Assembly (NCBI RefSeq): GCF_963675905.1
Contig: NZ_OY780936.1
Location: 3,915,946-3,979,945, forward strand
Reading direction: 5' to 3'
Origin: an uncultured Bacteroides sp.
Lineage (GTDB): Bacteria > Bacteroidota > Bacteroidia > Bacteroidales > Bacteroidaceae
DNA: 64,000 nt
The translations under genes and the position numbers were made by a program. Positions 17,426-26,958 of this stretch are shown piece after piece. The notes beneath the pieces are model-generated. The model was not told the origin of the DNA, did not search any database, and saw only the letters and a list, made by a program, of their open reading frames with translations. Positions within the stretch are counted from its first letter, which is position 1; each line of letters opens with the position of its first letter.

Positions 17426-19540
17426 TTATAATTTCGGATTTATTCCAATATTGTACATGATGAATGAATAAATGTCAGCTTGCTCGTCAATAACTTTACT
17501 GATAGGTTTTCCTGAACCATGTCCGGCTTTACTGTCAATTCGTATCAGCGTAGGATTCTTTTTGTTGCTTGCTTCCTGTAAGGTAGCAGCATATTTGAAA
17601 GAGTGTGCAGGAACTACACGGTCGTCATGATCGGCTGTAGTTACCATAATTGCAGGGTAGGTAATTCCTTTTTTGAATGTATGCAAAGGAGAGTAAGCAT
17701 GCAGATAATCAAACATTTCTTTGCTGTCTTCGCTGGTACCGTAATCGCTTGCCCAGTTCCAACCGATGGTGAACTTATGGTAGCGAAGCATATCCATAAC
17801 GCCTACTTCTGGAATAGCTACCTTAAAAAGATCAGGGCGTTGATTAACGCAGGCACCAATAAGCAATCCGCCGTTAGAACCTCCTACAATAGCAACTTTA
17901 GATTTGCTTGTGTATTTGTTTGCTATCAGGTATTCGGCTGCTGAAATAAAGTCGTCGAAAACATTTTGTTTATGCATCTTGGTGCCGGCAACGTGCCATT
18001 CTTCACCGTACTCGCCACCGCCACGAAGATTTGCCTGTGCATAAATTCCTCCGTTTTCAAGGAAAGGGATGCGGAAAGTAGAGAAACTAGGGTTGAGGCT
18101 GATGTTAAAACCACCGTAAGCATAAAGGAAAACAGGGTTGCTTCCATCTTTTTTCAATCCTTTTTTATAAGTGAGAAACATAGGAATCTTTGTTCCGTCT
18201 TTACTAGGATAGAATACTTGTTCCGTTACAAAATCTTCCGGATTGAAATTCACCTTCGGAGCACGATATAACGACGACTCATTTGTGTCGACATTGTATT
18301 TATACACTGCTCCCGGGAAAGTGAAAGAAGTGAAGATGAAAAATGCATCCTTCTCATCTTTATCACCACTAAATCCTACAGAACCCAATGAAGGAAGTTT
18401 TACTTCGTGAAGAAGTTTTCCGTCAGTATTATATACGAAAGCATGATTTGATGCATCTTTATCGTAAGTAAGCATTAGTTTTCCTCCAATTACTTCTGCT
18501 CCTGATAAAACAGATGTAGATTCCGGCACTAGAACTTTCCAGTTCTCTAGTTTCGGAGAGTTAATATCAGCAACCATTATTTTGCTTTTTGGTGCACCAA
18601 AATTAGTGCTAAAGAATATCTTATTTCCAATAACTTCGATAGGAGAATATTCATAATTAAAATCAGAAGCCAGCTGTTCAATCGGAGCATCGGCTTTGGT
18701 AAGGTTCTTCATGAAAAGAGCATTACCTCGTCCTTCGCCAGATTCAAAAATGAAAAGAGCTTGTTGATCCTCACTTACACTGGCTGTATAGAAACGTTTT
18801 GGATATTTAGGATTTTGATAAACCAAAGCATCTTTAGATTGTGGCTCACCGATTTTGTGATAGTAAATTTTATGATTCTCGTTCACATTGGAAAATTCTT
18901 TTCCGGCAACGGGAGCATCGTATGCGCTATAATAAAAACCATCTCCCTGCCATGCCGCACCTGAGAATTTAGCCCATTGAATATGATCACTTAATAGTTT
19001 TCTTGTGGCAATATCCATTACATAAACTTCTCTCCAGTCCGACCCGCTTCTTGAAATAGTATAAGCAAAATATTTGCCATCTTTTGAGAAAGAAATACCT
19101 GTCAAAGCAACAGTTCCATCTTCTGATAATTTATTTGGATCAAGAAAAACTTCAGGTTCAGAGTCTAAAGTGTTTTGCACATAAAGAACGCTTTGATTTT
19201 GTAAACCATCGTTCTTATAGAAATAGTATTTCCCGTTTTTCTTGAATGGAGCACCAATTTTTTCGTAATTGGTAAGATTAGTTAGTCTTTCCTTTAGCTT
19301 GTTTCTAAAAGGAATTTTTTCCAGGTAAGAGGAGGTAACTTTATTTTGAGCCTTTACCCATGCTGCTGTCTCTTTTGTCGTGTCATTCTCCAACCACCTG
19401 TATGGATCTGCAACTTTTACACCGAAGTAAGTATCTACTGTATTGTCTTTCTTTGTAATAGGATAAGTCAATTTACTTTTCTGCCCGAAAGTATTTGCAG
19501 TAATCATTCCACATGCTAACAATAACGTCATTTTTTTCAT
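17426..19540 (-). CDS. Prolyl oligopeptidase, S9A family, secreted
   Basis: The 704-residue serine peptidase starts with a signal peptide (MKKMTLLLACGMITANTFGQ). A seven-bladed beta-propeller (about residues 75-430) restricts access to peptides, and an alpha/beta-hydrolase domain follows. The catalytic triad is visible: Ser555 in GGSNGGLLIG, Asp about 639 in ADHDDRVVPAHS, and His674 in KAGHGSGKP. The family cleaves short peptides after proline. The signal suggests the periplasm. It lies downstream of glutamate dehydrogenase 2 on the same strand but is separated from it by terminators at 19650-19712. Confidence 0.94.
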   Translation of the reverse strand: MKKMTLLLACGMITANTFGQKSKLTYPITKKDNTVDTYFGVKVADPYRWLENDTTKETAAWVKAQNKVTSSYLEKIPFRNKLKERLTNLTNYEKIGAPFKKNGKYYFYKNDGLQNQSVLYVQNTLDSEPEVFLDPNKLSEDGTVALTGISFSKDGKYFAYTISRSGSDWREVYVMDIATRKLLSDHIQWAKFSGAAWQGDGFYYSAYDAPVAGKEFSNVNENHKIYYHKIGEPQSKDALVYQNPKYPKRFYTASVSEDQQALFIFESGEGRGNALFMKNLTKADAPIEQLASDFNYEYSPIEVIGNKIFFSTNFGAPKSKIMVADINSPKLENWKVLVPESTSVLSGAEVIGGKLMLTYDKDASNHAFVYNTDGKLLHEVKLPSLGSVGFSGDKDEKDAFFIFTSFTFPGAVYKYNVDTNESSLYRAPKVNFNPEDFVTEQVFYPSKDGTKIPMFLTYKKGLKKDGSNPVFLYAYGGFNISLNPSFSTFRIPFLENGGIYAQANLRGGGEYGEEWHVAGTKMHKQNVFDDFISAAEYLIANKYTSKSKVAIVGGSNGGLLIGACVNQRPDLFKVAIPEVGVMDMLRYHKFTIGWNWASDYGTSEDSKEMFDYLHAYSPLHTFKKGITYPAIMVTTADHDDRVVPAHSFKYAATLQEASNKKNPTLIRIDSKAGHGSGKPISKVIDEQADIYSFIMYNIGINPKL

Positions 19541-19640
19541 CTTTTATATCTTTTAGTAGTATCGTTTATCTATAAGAAATGCAAATATATTCGAAATATA
19601 TAAACTGTCAAAGATGAAAAAAGAATATTACTTATAATAT

Positions 19641-19712
19641 TAAAAAAAGAAGGCGATCACAAAGGATCGCCTTTAGAATAACAAAAGGGACTATCCTTTT
19701 GGACAGTCCCTT
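19641..19712 (-). terminator. Tandem hairpins ending glutamate dehydrogenase 2
   Basis: On the minus strand, AAGGGACTGTCC with GGATAGTCCCTTTT (19684-19712) comes first. AAAGGCGATC with GATCGCCTT (19650-19674) follows and is trailed by CTTTTTTTA. The second is a clear Rho-independent terminator. Confidence 0.8.
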
Positions 19713-19736
19713 CACTATGACTTTTAATTCTGCTGA

Positions 19737-21071
19737 TTAAACGATACCTTGAGCCATCATAGCATTTGCAACTTTCATGAAACCTGCAACGTTTGCACCT
19801 TTCACGTAGTTTACATATCCGTCGGCTTCAGTTCCGTATTTAACGCAAGCTTCGTGAATATTCTGCATAATGCTCTTCAATTTTTCGTCTACTTCTTCAG
19901 TAGACCAGCTTAATCTGATAGAGTTTTGAGACATTTCAAGACCAGAAACAGATACACCACCAGCATTTGCAGCTTTACCTGGAGCATAAAGAATCTTAGC
20001 ATCCTGGAATACTTTGATAGCTTCTGGAGTAGAAGGCATGTTTGCACCTTCACTAACAGCGAAACATCCGTTAGCAACCAATGTCTTAGCGTGGTCTCCG
20101 TTCAATTCATTCTGAGTTGCAGAAGGAAGAGCGATATCACATTTTTCACCCCAAGGCTTAGCTCCTTCAACATATTTGCAACCGTATTTCTCTGCATATT
20201 CACGGATACGTCCTCTGTATACATTCTTAAGTTCCATGATGTAAGCAAGCTTTTCGCTGTCAATTCCGTCTGGATCATAAACATATCCGTCAGAGTCAGA
20301 GCAAGTAACAACTTTACCACCTAGTTCAAGAACTTTTTCGATTGTGTATTGAGCAACATTACCTGAACCAGATACTGTACATACTTTACCTTTAAGATCT
20401 GTTCCTTTAGTCTTTAACATTTCCATCAGGAAGTAAATGTTACCGTAACCTGTAGCTTCAGGACGGATCAAAGAACCACCGTATTCACGACCTTTACCTG
20501 TGAATGTACCAGTAAATTCTTTGCAAAGTTTCTTGTACATACCGAACATGAAACCAATTTCGCGGCCGCCTACACCAATATCACCTGCAGGAACATCCTG
20601 ATCTGGACCAATGTGTTTCCACAATTCAAGCATGAATGATTGTACGAAGCGCATAACCTCAGCATTTGACTTTCCACGAGGAGAGAAGTCTGATCCACCT
20701 TTAGCACCACCCATTGGTAATGTTGTCAATGAATTCTTGAATGTTTGTTCGAATGCTAAGAATTTAAGGATTGAAAGGTTTACAGAGCTGTGGAAACGTA
20801 AACCGCCTTTGTAAGGGCCGATAACGTTATTATGCTGGATACGGTAACCCATGTTAGTCTGGATATTACCTTTATCATCCATCCATGTAACTCTGAATTG
20901 GAAAACTCTATCTGGAATACAAAGACGTTCAATTAAGTTTGCTTTGTCAAACTCAGGGTGTTTGTTGTATTCGTCTTCAATTGTAGAAAGTACTTCTTCT
21001 ACTGCTTGATGATACTCTGGTTCGTTAGGGAACCTTCTTTTTAGGTCGTCTAAAACTTTACTTGCATTCAT
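19737..21071 (-). CDS. gdhA: NADP-type glutamate dehydrogenase, paralogue 2
   Basis: The 444-residue protein carries GGAKGGSDFSPRGKSNAEVM (catalytic Lys), PAGDIGVGGREIGFMFG (catalytic Asp) and VSGSGNVAQYTIEKVLELGG followed by TCSDSDGYV. This resembles the nucleotide pocket of the E. coli NADP enzyme GdhA, where a Ser at the second strand end favours the 2'-phosphate. It makes or degrades glutamate and is a main ammonia-assimilation enzyme in Bacteroides. It is closely related over its whole length to the protein at 11138, so an old duplication is likely. A near-perfect promoter lies upstream (21130-21160), with a leader of about 55 nt. Confidence 0.93.
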   Translation of the reverse strand: MNASKVLDDLKRRFPNEPEYHQAVEEVLSTIEDEYNKHPEFDKANLIERLCIPDRVFQFRVTWMDDKGNIQTNMGYRIQHNNVIGPYKGGLRFHSSVNLSILKFLAFEQTFKNSLTTLPMGGAKGGSDFSPRGKSNAEVMRFVQSFMLELWKHIGPDQDVPAGDIGVGGREIGFMFGMYKKLCKEFTGTFTGKGREYGGSLIRPEATGYGNIYFLMEMLKTKGTDLKGKVCTVSGSGNVAQYTIEKVLELGGKVVTCSDSDGYVYDPDGIDSEKLAYIMELKNVYRGRIREYAEKYGCKYVEGAKPWGEKCDIALPSATQNELNGDHAKTLVANGCFAVSEGANMPSTPEAIKVFQDAKILYAPGKAANAGGVSVSGLEMSQNSIRLSWSTEEVDEKLKSIMQNIHEACVKYGTEADGYVNYVKGANVAGFMKVANAMMAQGIV

Positions 21072-21129
21072 AAGATTTCTTTTATTGGTTGTTGTATGTT
21101 AAAAATGTTGTTGTTCTAAGTTGTGATTG

Positions 21130-21160
21130 CAAATTTATTGTTTTAATTTTAAATATCAAA
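21130..21160 (-). promoter_or_regulatory. Bacteroides-type promoter of glutamate dehydrogenase 2
   Basis: On the minus strand TTTG (21160-21157) is followed by 19 nt and TAAATTTG (21137-21130), an exact match to the -33/-7 consensus and optimal spacing. Confidence 0.85.
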
Positions 21161-21436
21161 CAAATTCACAATTTAAAGTGGGAATAAATATCAAATTGGT
21201 TGTTTTTATTTTTTTAAGTGACTAAAAGATACCTTTTTGCTTTTTTTTAAGACTTGTGTGAAAATGTAAGGGTGATACGTAGTAAACCAATATATGGAGG
21301 AGGTTATATCATCAAATTGTCTATTGAATAATATTAGATGGTATTAAAATGATATTTAAAACGAATTAATAAAAGCAGATTGCGATTTAGAAGACTCTCT
21401 TTTGATTAGTTGTATTTTGAGGAGCGGAAAGAATAT

Positions 21437-21482
21437 GGGGTGATAATTAGAACACTTTAAAGTATTCTAATTTTACCACCCC
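21437..21482 (-). terminator. Hairpin after malic enzyme
   Basis: GGGGTG at 21437 pairs with CACCCC ending at 21482. Inner arms ATTAGAA/TTCTAAT extend the stem to about 18 bp with small mismatches. It separates malic enzyme from the glutamate dehydrogenase promoter. Confidence 0.7.
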
Positions 21483-21497
21483 AATAAAAAGTTTATG

Positions 21498-23786
21498 TTA
21501 CTTAGCGTTCTTTGTCTTTTCAGCAACAATAGCATCAATAACAGCTACAGCAGTGATGTTTACAATGTCACGAACAGAGCTTTCACTGTCAGTAAAATGA
21601 ATAGGCTTGTTAAGACCCATTTGAATAGGACCGATCAGTTCACTGTCGTTCATAGCCTGAATTAACTTATAGCTAGAGTTGGCAGAACTTAAGTTAGGGA
21701 ATATTAATGTGTTTACATCTTTGCCAAACAATTTTGTGAATGGATATTTCGCATCACGAATTTTTTTGTCCATAGCAAAGTTTACCTGCATTTCACCATC
21801 AATAGCCAAATCAGGATAAGCATCCTGCATTTGTTTAACAGCATCATGTACTTTTGCAGGGCTACCTACAGGATCAGAACCGAAGTTTGAGTATGATAAC
21901 ATAGCCATAACCGGAGTTTGATTGAAGAAACGAACTGTTTTAGCAGAAAGTCTTGCAATGTCAGTCAATGTTTCTGTATCCGGGTGGCGGTTAATCAATG
22001 TATCAGCAAGGAAGTAAGTGCCTTTCTTTGAATTAAGAATGTGCATTGTTCCGAAATGCTTGTATCCTTCCTGAATACCGATTACCTCTTTTGCAACTTT
22101 AATTGTATTTGAGTATTTAGTGTACAAACCAGTAATGAAAGCATCTGCTTCACCGGTTTCAACCATCATCATACCAAAATAGTTACGTTCGAACATCTTA
22201 TCGGTAGCTTCATCGTAGTTAGCTCCTTCACGTGCACGCTTTTCGGCAAGGATATGAGCATAACGATCACGACGTTCAGCTTGACTGTCATGACGTAAAT
22301 TTACAATCTCAATTCCGTCAAGATGCAAATCATATTCTTTTGCTAACTTTTCAATTCGTTCTTCATTTCCTAATAAAATAGGGTGACAGATACCTTCGTT
22401 CTTAGCTTCAACAGCAGCTTTCAACATGTTAGGGTGTCCGCCTTCTGCGAAAACAACTTTCTTAGGATCTGTACGAGCTGTGTCATATAGTTGACTAGTC
22501 AGCTTAGATTCATAACCCATCAATTCACGAAGATGTTTCTTATAAGCATCCCAGTCTTCAATAGGTTTACGCGCAACTCCCGATTCCATAGCAGCTTTAG
22601 CAACAGCCATAGAAACTTCAGTGATTAAACGTGGATCAACAGGTTTTGGAATAAAGTATTCAGGACCAAAAGATAGATTGGTTACATTATATACTTTGTT
22701 TACAATTTCAGGGATAGGCAGCTTAGCCAAATCAGCGATAGCCTTAACAGCAGCCAGTTTCATTTCTTCATTGATAGCACTTGCACGAGTGTCAAGAGCA
22801 CCACGGAATATATAAGGGAATCCAATTACGTTGTTAATCTGGTTTGGATAGTCAGAACGACCGGTTGACATTAACACATCAGGACGAGCTGCGATAGCAT
22901 CTTCGTATGTAATTTCAGGAATAGGATTTGCACAAGCAAACACAATTGGGTTGTTAGCCATTGAGCGAACCATATCCTGAGATAATATATTACCTTTAGA
23001 AAGTCCTAAGAATACATCTGCATCTTTAATAGCTTCTGCCAAAGTGTGAATGTCAGTGCGTGAAGTTGCAAAGAACTTTTTAGATTCATCAAGATTTGTA
23101 CGTTCAGTTGAGATAACACCTTTACTGTCGAGCATTACAATGTTTTCCAGGCGTGCTCCAAGAGCAATATATAATTTTGTACAAGAAACAGCAGCAGCAC
23201 CAGCACCGTTAACAACGATCTTAACATCTTCTATCTTCTTTCCGGCTACTTCAAGTGCGTTAAGCAAACCTGCACTGGAAATAATAGCAGTACCGTGTTG
23301 GTCATCATGCATTACAGGGATATCAAGCTCAGCCTTCAAACGTTTTTCAATTTCAAAACATTCAGGAGCTTTAATATCTTCCAGGTTAATACCTCCGAAA
23401 GTTGGAGCGATAGCTTTTACAGCTTCGATAAATTTTTCGGGATCTTTTTCGTTAACTTCAATATCAAAAACATCGATTCCTCCATATATTTTAAAGAGTA
23501 ATCCTTTACCTTCCATAACCGGTTTTCCAGCTAGTGCACCAATATCTCCAAGCCCAAGTACAGCAGTACCGTTGGATATTACAGCTACTAAGTTTCCTTT
23601 AGCTGTATAATCATACGCTGTTAGTGGATTTTTTTCAATTTCCAGACAAGGTTCTGCAACTCCGGGAGAGTATGCCAAAGATAAGTCAGTTTGGGTACTG
23701 TAAGGTTTGGTAGGAACTACCTCGATTTTTCCAGGCTTACCCTGTGAGTGGTAGAGCAAAGCCGCTTCTTTTGTTATTTTAGCCAT
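21498..23786 (-). CDS. maeB: NADP-dependent malic enzyme with phosphotransacetylase-like domain
   Basis: Malic enzyme decarboxylates malate to pyruvate with NADP reduction. The 762-residue protein has the malic N-terminal domain (SLAYSPGVAEPCLEIEKNP, residues about 35-53), the catalytic region (MEGKGLLFKIYGGIDVFDIE; DDQHGTAIISSAGLLNALE) and a nucleotide fold (IVVNGAGAAAVSCTKLYIALG). From about residue 430 it has a PTA_PTB domain (KVVFAEGGHPNMLKAAVEAK; YSNFGSDPVGSPAKV). This fusion is the normal architecture of the large bacterial MaeB, in which the PTA part is regulatory and lacks proven transferase activity. A -7 box TAGATTTG precedes it on the minus strand; the -33 is unclear. Confidence 0.94.
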   Translation of the reverse strand: MAKITKEAALLYHSQGKPGKIEVVPTKPYSTQTDLSLAYSPGVAEPCLEIEKNPLTAYDYTAKGNLVAVISNGTAVLGLGDIGALAGKPVMEGKGLLFKIYGGIDVFDIEVNEKDPEKFIEAVKAIAPTFGGINLEDIKAPECFEIEKRLKAELDIPVMHDDQHGTAIISSAGLLNALEVAGKKIEDVKIVVNGAGAAAVSCTKLYIALGARLENIVMLDSKGVISTERTNLDESKKFFATSRTDIHTLAEAIKDADVFLGLSKGNILSQDMVRSMANNPIVFACANPIPEITYEDAIAARPDVLMSTGRSDYPNQINNVIGFPYIFRGALDTRASAINEEMKLAAVKAIADLAKLPIPEIVNKVYNVTNLSFGPEYFIPKPVDPRLITEVSMAVAKAAMESGVARKPIEDWDAYKKHLRELMGYESKLTSQLYDTARTDPKKVVFAEGGHPNMLKAAVEAKNEGICHPILLGNEERIEKLAKEYDLHLDGIEIVNLRHDSQAERRDRYAHILAEKRAREGANYDEATDKMFERNYFGMMMVETGEADAFITGLYTKYSNTIKVAKEVIGIQEGYKHFGTMHILNSKKGTYFLADTLINRHPDTETLTDIARLSAKTVRFFNQTPVMAMLSYSNFGSDPVGSPAKVHDAVKQMQDAYPDLAIDGEMQVNFAMDKKIRDAKYPFTKLFGKDVNTLIFPNLSSANSSYKLIQAMNDSELIGPIQMGLNKPIHFTDSESSVRDIVNITAVAVIDAIVAEKTKNAK

Positions 23787-23875
23787 TTTTGTGTGTGATT
23801 TATCATAATTTGCCTACAAATCTAATAAATAAAGTTGTAAATTGTAGTTTTTTAAATGTCAATTAATACAGATTG

Positions 23876-23907
23876 TTGCTAATAGATTGTAAAAAAGAGT
23901 ATTTTTG
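23876..23907 (+). promoter_or_regulatory. Promoter of the thioesterase gene
   Basis: TTG (23876-23878), 21 nt, then TATTTTTG (23900-23907). The start codon follows 20 nt after the -7 box, leaving a very short leader. Confidence 0.6.
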
Positions 23908-23927
23908 CACTAAATAATATATTAACG

Positions 23928-24368
23928 ATGGAAAAACTAAAATTTAATCATACAGTCCCTATTCAGTTGCGTTTTAATGATTTTGATGCATTGGGACATG
24001 TGAATAACTCAGTCTATTTTTCGTTTTATGATTTAGGTAAGACATCCTATTTTAAAGATGTTATCCCAAATATGAGCATCAATAAAGATGTTGGAGTAGT
24101 AATTGCAAATATTCAGGTGAATTTTATATTGCCTGTTTATCCTAATGAGCAAGTAGCTGTACAGACAGCCGTGGTAGAGATTGGAACTAAGAGTTTTAAA
24201 CTTTTTCAGCAACTGATTGATACAGAAACAAATGAAGTGAAATGCATTTGCCATACAGTCATGGTATGTTTTGATGCAAAAACAAGATCTACTTATCCTA
24301 TTTCAGAAGAATGGAAAAAAGCCATGATTGATTTTGAAGGCAGAGGAGATCTTAGTAAGAATATTTAA
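23928..24368 (+). CDS. Hotdog-fold acyl-CoA thioesterase, 4HBT/YbgC type
   Basis: The 146-residue protein has the 4HBT signature LRFNDFDALGHVNNSVYFSFYDLGKTSYF cut into QLRFNDFDALGHVNNSVYF, with the conserved Asp (FDALGHVNN) that acts in thioester hydrolysis. The family hydrolyses acyl-CoA or acyl-ACP; the substrate is unknown here. Single gene, divergent from malic enzyme and convergent with the GH127 gene across a shared terminator. Cytosolic, no signal. Confidence 0.85.
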   Translation: MEKLKFNHTVPIQLRFNDFDALGHVNNSVYFSFYDLGKTSYFKDVIPNMSINKDVGVVIANIQVNFILPVYPNEQVAVQTAVVEIGTKSFKLFQQLIDTETNEVKCICHTVMVCFDAKTRSTYPISEEWKKAMIDFEGRGDLSKNI

Positions 24369-24385
24369 TTTATAGATAAACACTA

Positions 24386-24424
24386 TTAAAAAAGGATGTT
24401 CAAACATGAACATCCTTTTTTTTG
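24386..24424. terminator. Bidirectional terminator between thioesterase and PUL 1
   Basis: AAAAAAGGATGTTC and GAACATCCTTTTTTTT form a 14-bp perfect stem with a 6-nt loop and T runs on both strands. Confidence 0.9.
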
Positions 24425-24431
24425 ATAACAC

Positions 24432-26867
24432 CTATTTAACTTTCCATTCCAGAACTCCTCCAGATTCTCCGTCTTGTAGTTTTGCTACAATTTTCAGACC
24501 TTTTGTCTTTACCGGAGTGAAATCGAGACTGTTGTAACAATCCTTTTTAGTTGTATAAGGACTTTTAGCTTCTACTTCTTTCCAGCTATCGCCATCCTTA
24601 TAATATAGTTTCCAGCTTTCTGGCACTCTGAAATTACCATCATATTGATCAATGTCCAGCCAGTAAACCTCAACATTAGATACAGTTTCTTCATTTTCAA
24701 ATTCATAAGCCAGTGTTTCAGGTGTTCCTCTTTTTAGCCACCAGTAATGATATGGTTTTGATGTATCTGAGGAACTTTTAGGTTCCCATTGATCATTTAC
24801 TCCCCAGGCCCATTCTTCAGTAGAAGCAGAGTCGGGAGCATCGTTTTGAATTGGAGCCTTTACAATTATAGTACGTGCTTTTGAAGCAACAGTAGGCAGT
24901 GGAGTAGGGTGGGTATATTTAGCTGAAGAAGGAACCCATACAGCCATCTCGTCTGTTCCGCGATTGTTCCATGTTGAGTATGGAATTGCTGTGAATGGAA
25001 CATCTTTTTCTTCACCGCTTAAAGTTACTTCTTTTGCAGTACCTTTCAATACCATTACGCCGTTGAGCAACTCTTTTTGGAAAGTATAATCCATCTTTGT
25101 ATTTTCTGGAATATATTTATTGAATACATGTTTATCTGTCTGATCTTTGCCTTCAATACAATATACAATTGGTCCTCTTTCTATTGCAAGTTTTCCTTTA
25201 TCGTCAGCCACATTCTCATGAGCTTGTATACGGCGGACAGACATTGGCAGATTTAGTTCAATTACATCTCCTTTTTTCCACTGACGATCAATTGATACAT
25301 ATCCATCTTTAACGGATAATTTAACGATCTTTCCATTTACCCGAATGTTATAGCCGGACAATGCTTTTTCTGTAAATTTGTAAAGATTGGTAGGTACAGG
25401 TTGGTTACCAGCCCATCCCGGTATACGAAGACTGATCGCAAATTTTCCACTTTTTACAGGGCTTACAGAAATTGTAATTTTGCCGTCCCAAGGATATTGA
25501 GTGGTCTGCTTCATTGATACTTCATTTTTTCCGGCTTTAACTTTACCGTTGCTTTGCGCATATAGATTTACGAAAATATCATTACCCTGTGTAGCATACA
25601 TATAAGTGGGTACAGATGCCATGAAACGAGTGATGTTTCCGGGACAACATGCACAACCAAACCATGCCTGACGTTCATGCTGTCCCATTGACTCAAGAGG
25701 ATTATCGTAGAAAAACTTGTTTCCGCTTAATGATACTCCTGAAATTACTCCATTATAAAGAGCTCGTTCAAGAACATCTATGTATTTTGCATCACCTGTA
25801 GCCAGGAACATTCGTTGATTCCAGTATACATTTGCAATTGCAGCACATGTTTCACAATATGCAGTATGATTGTTTAGCTCATAATTAGGACCGAACCCTT
25901 CACCTTGTGCTCGTGATCCGATACCACCAGTTATATACAATTTCTTTGTTGCCATATTATCCCAGATACGAGTAAGAGCATTGAAATAGGCTGTGTCTTT
26001 GGTAAGATAAGCAACATCGGCAACCCCTGAATATAAATAACCTGCTCTTACTGCATGACCCTTTATTTCGTCTTGCTCTAGAATAGGCGTATGATCCTGA
26101 CTGTATTCACTTAATCTGTGTCCATCGGTTCCTCTACCTGTTTCTTCCACAAAGTATTTAGCCATATCAAGATATTTCTTGTTACCGGTAACCTTGTATA
26201 GCTTACAGAGAGCCATTTCTACGATAGGGTGACCTGAAGGACGGTGAATTTGACCGTTGTTCGGACCAAATGTTGCACATACCAGATCGGCATTCTTAAT
26301 TGCGATATTCAATAATGTCTTTTTTCCTGTTGCCTGATAGTGTGCTACTGCAGCTTCATATAAATGTCCACAATTGTACAATTCGTGACTATTGATCTTT
26401 TCCCAGCGATGAGTTCCCCACCAACCCGAAAGGCGAGTACAGTTGTTAGTAACGCAGGTACAAAGATACCCATCGGGTTCTTGTGCTGCACGGATAAGAT
26501 TAATAACACTATCCAGATAAGCGTCCAGTTTCTTATCATATTTCACTGCAAGAGAGTAAGATGCTCCCTCAATTATTTTATAGGGGTCTGTATCGTCAAA
26601 TGAGAAGTCACCTTTATGCTCACCTTTAATCAATTTTCCGGCAAGAGCGAAGTTGTCAAATCTGCCATTTTTCTCACATTCTTTGAATGCGGACGGAATA
26701 GATACAGTTCGGTTTATTTCAATTCTTGGTGACCAGAAATTATCATTAAAGTGTACCTGAGTAAAAGGTACCTGAAGTATAGGCTCTATGGTTTTGTTTT
26801 TCGCAGAAACTATAGTAGTAATCCCTATAGCTGTCAGAAAAAACAAGGAACGTAGTCTGATATTCAT
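24432..26867 (-). CDS. Beta-L-arabinofuranosidase, GH127, with C-terminal accessory domain
   Basis: GH127 enzymes release beta-linked L-arabinofuranose, for example from hydroxyproline-linked arabinans of extensin, using a zinc-bound cysteine nucleophile. The 811-residue protein has a signal peptide and an alpha/alpha-barrel (residues about 30-450). All HypBA1-type residues are present: acid/base Glu323 (QGEGFG), zinc ligands Glu339 and Cys341 (CETCAA) and Cys407-Cys408 (CACCPGN), with Cys407 as the expected nucleophile. Beta-sandwich domains follow. From about residue 690 a discoidin-like region (TEEWAWGVNDQWEPKSSSD) may bind glycan. It is the last gene of PUL 1, 91 bp after the protease gene on the same strand. 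Confidence 0.9.
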   Translation of the reverse strand: MNIRLRSLFFLTAIGITTIVSAKNKTIEPILQVPFTQVHFNDNFWSPRIEINRTVSIPSAFKECEKNGRFDNFALAGKLIKGEHKGDFSFDDTDPYKIIEGASYSLAVKYDKKLDAYLDSVINLIRAAQEPDGYLCTCVTNNCTRLSGWWGTHRWEKINSHELYNCGHLYEAAVAHYQATGKKTLLNIAIKNADLVCATFGPNNGQIHRPSGHPIVEMALCKLYKVTGNKKYLDMAKYFVEETGRGTDGHRLSEYSQDHTPILEQDEIKGHAVRAGYLYSGVADVAYLTKDTAYFNALTRIWDNMATKKLYITGGIGSRAQGEGFGPNYELNNHTAYCETCAAIANVYWNQRMFLATGDAKYIDVLERALYNGVISGVSLSGNKFFYDNPLESMGQHERQAWFGCACCPGNITRFMASVPTYMYATQGNDIFVNLYAQSNGKVKAGKNEVSMKQTTQYPWDGKITISVSPVKSGKFAISLRIPGWAGNQPVPTNLYKFTEKALSGYNIRVNGKIVKLSVKDGYVSIDRQWKKGDVIELNLPMSVRRIQAHENVADDKGKLAIERGPIVYCIEGKDQTDKHVFNKYIPENTKMDYTFQKELLNGVMVLKGTAKEVTLSGEEKDVPFTAIPYSTWNNRGTDEMAVWVPSSAKYTHPTPLPTVASKARTIIVKAPIQNDAPDSASTEEWAWGVNDQWEPKSSSDTSKPYHYWWLKRGTPETLAYEFENEETVSNVEVYWLDIDQYDGNFRVPESWKLYYKDGDSWKEVEAKSPYTTKKDCYNSLDFTPVKTKGLKIVAKLQDGESGGVLEWKVK

Positions 26868-26958
26868 AATTCATTTTTTAAGTTTAAAGTCTTTGTAATT
26901 GGTTGTAAAACATTATGTAAATATAATACCTATTTTTTGAATGCGTTATAGTTCTCTT

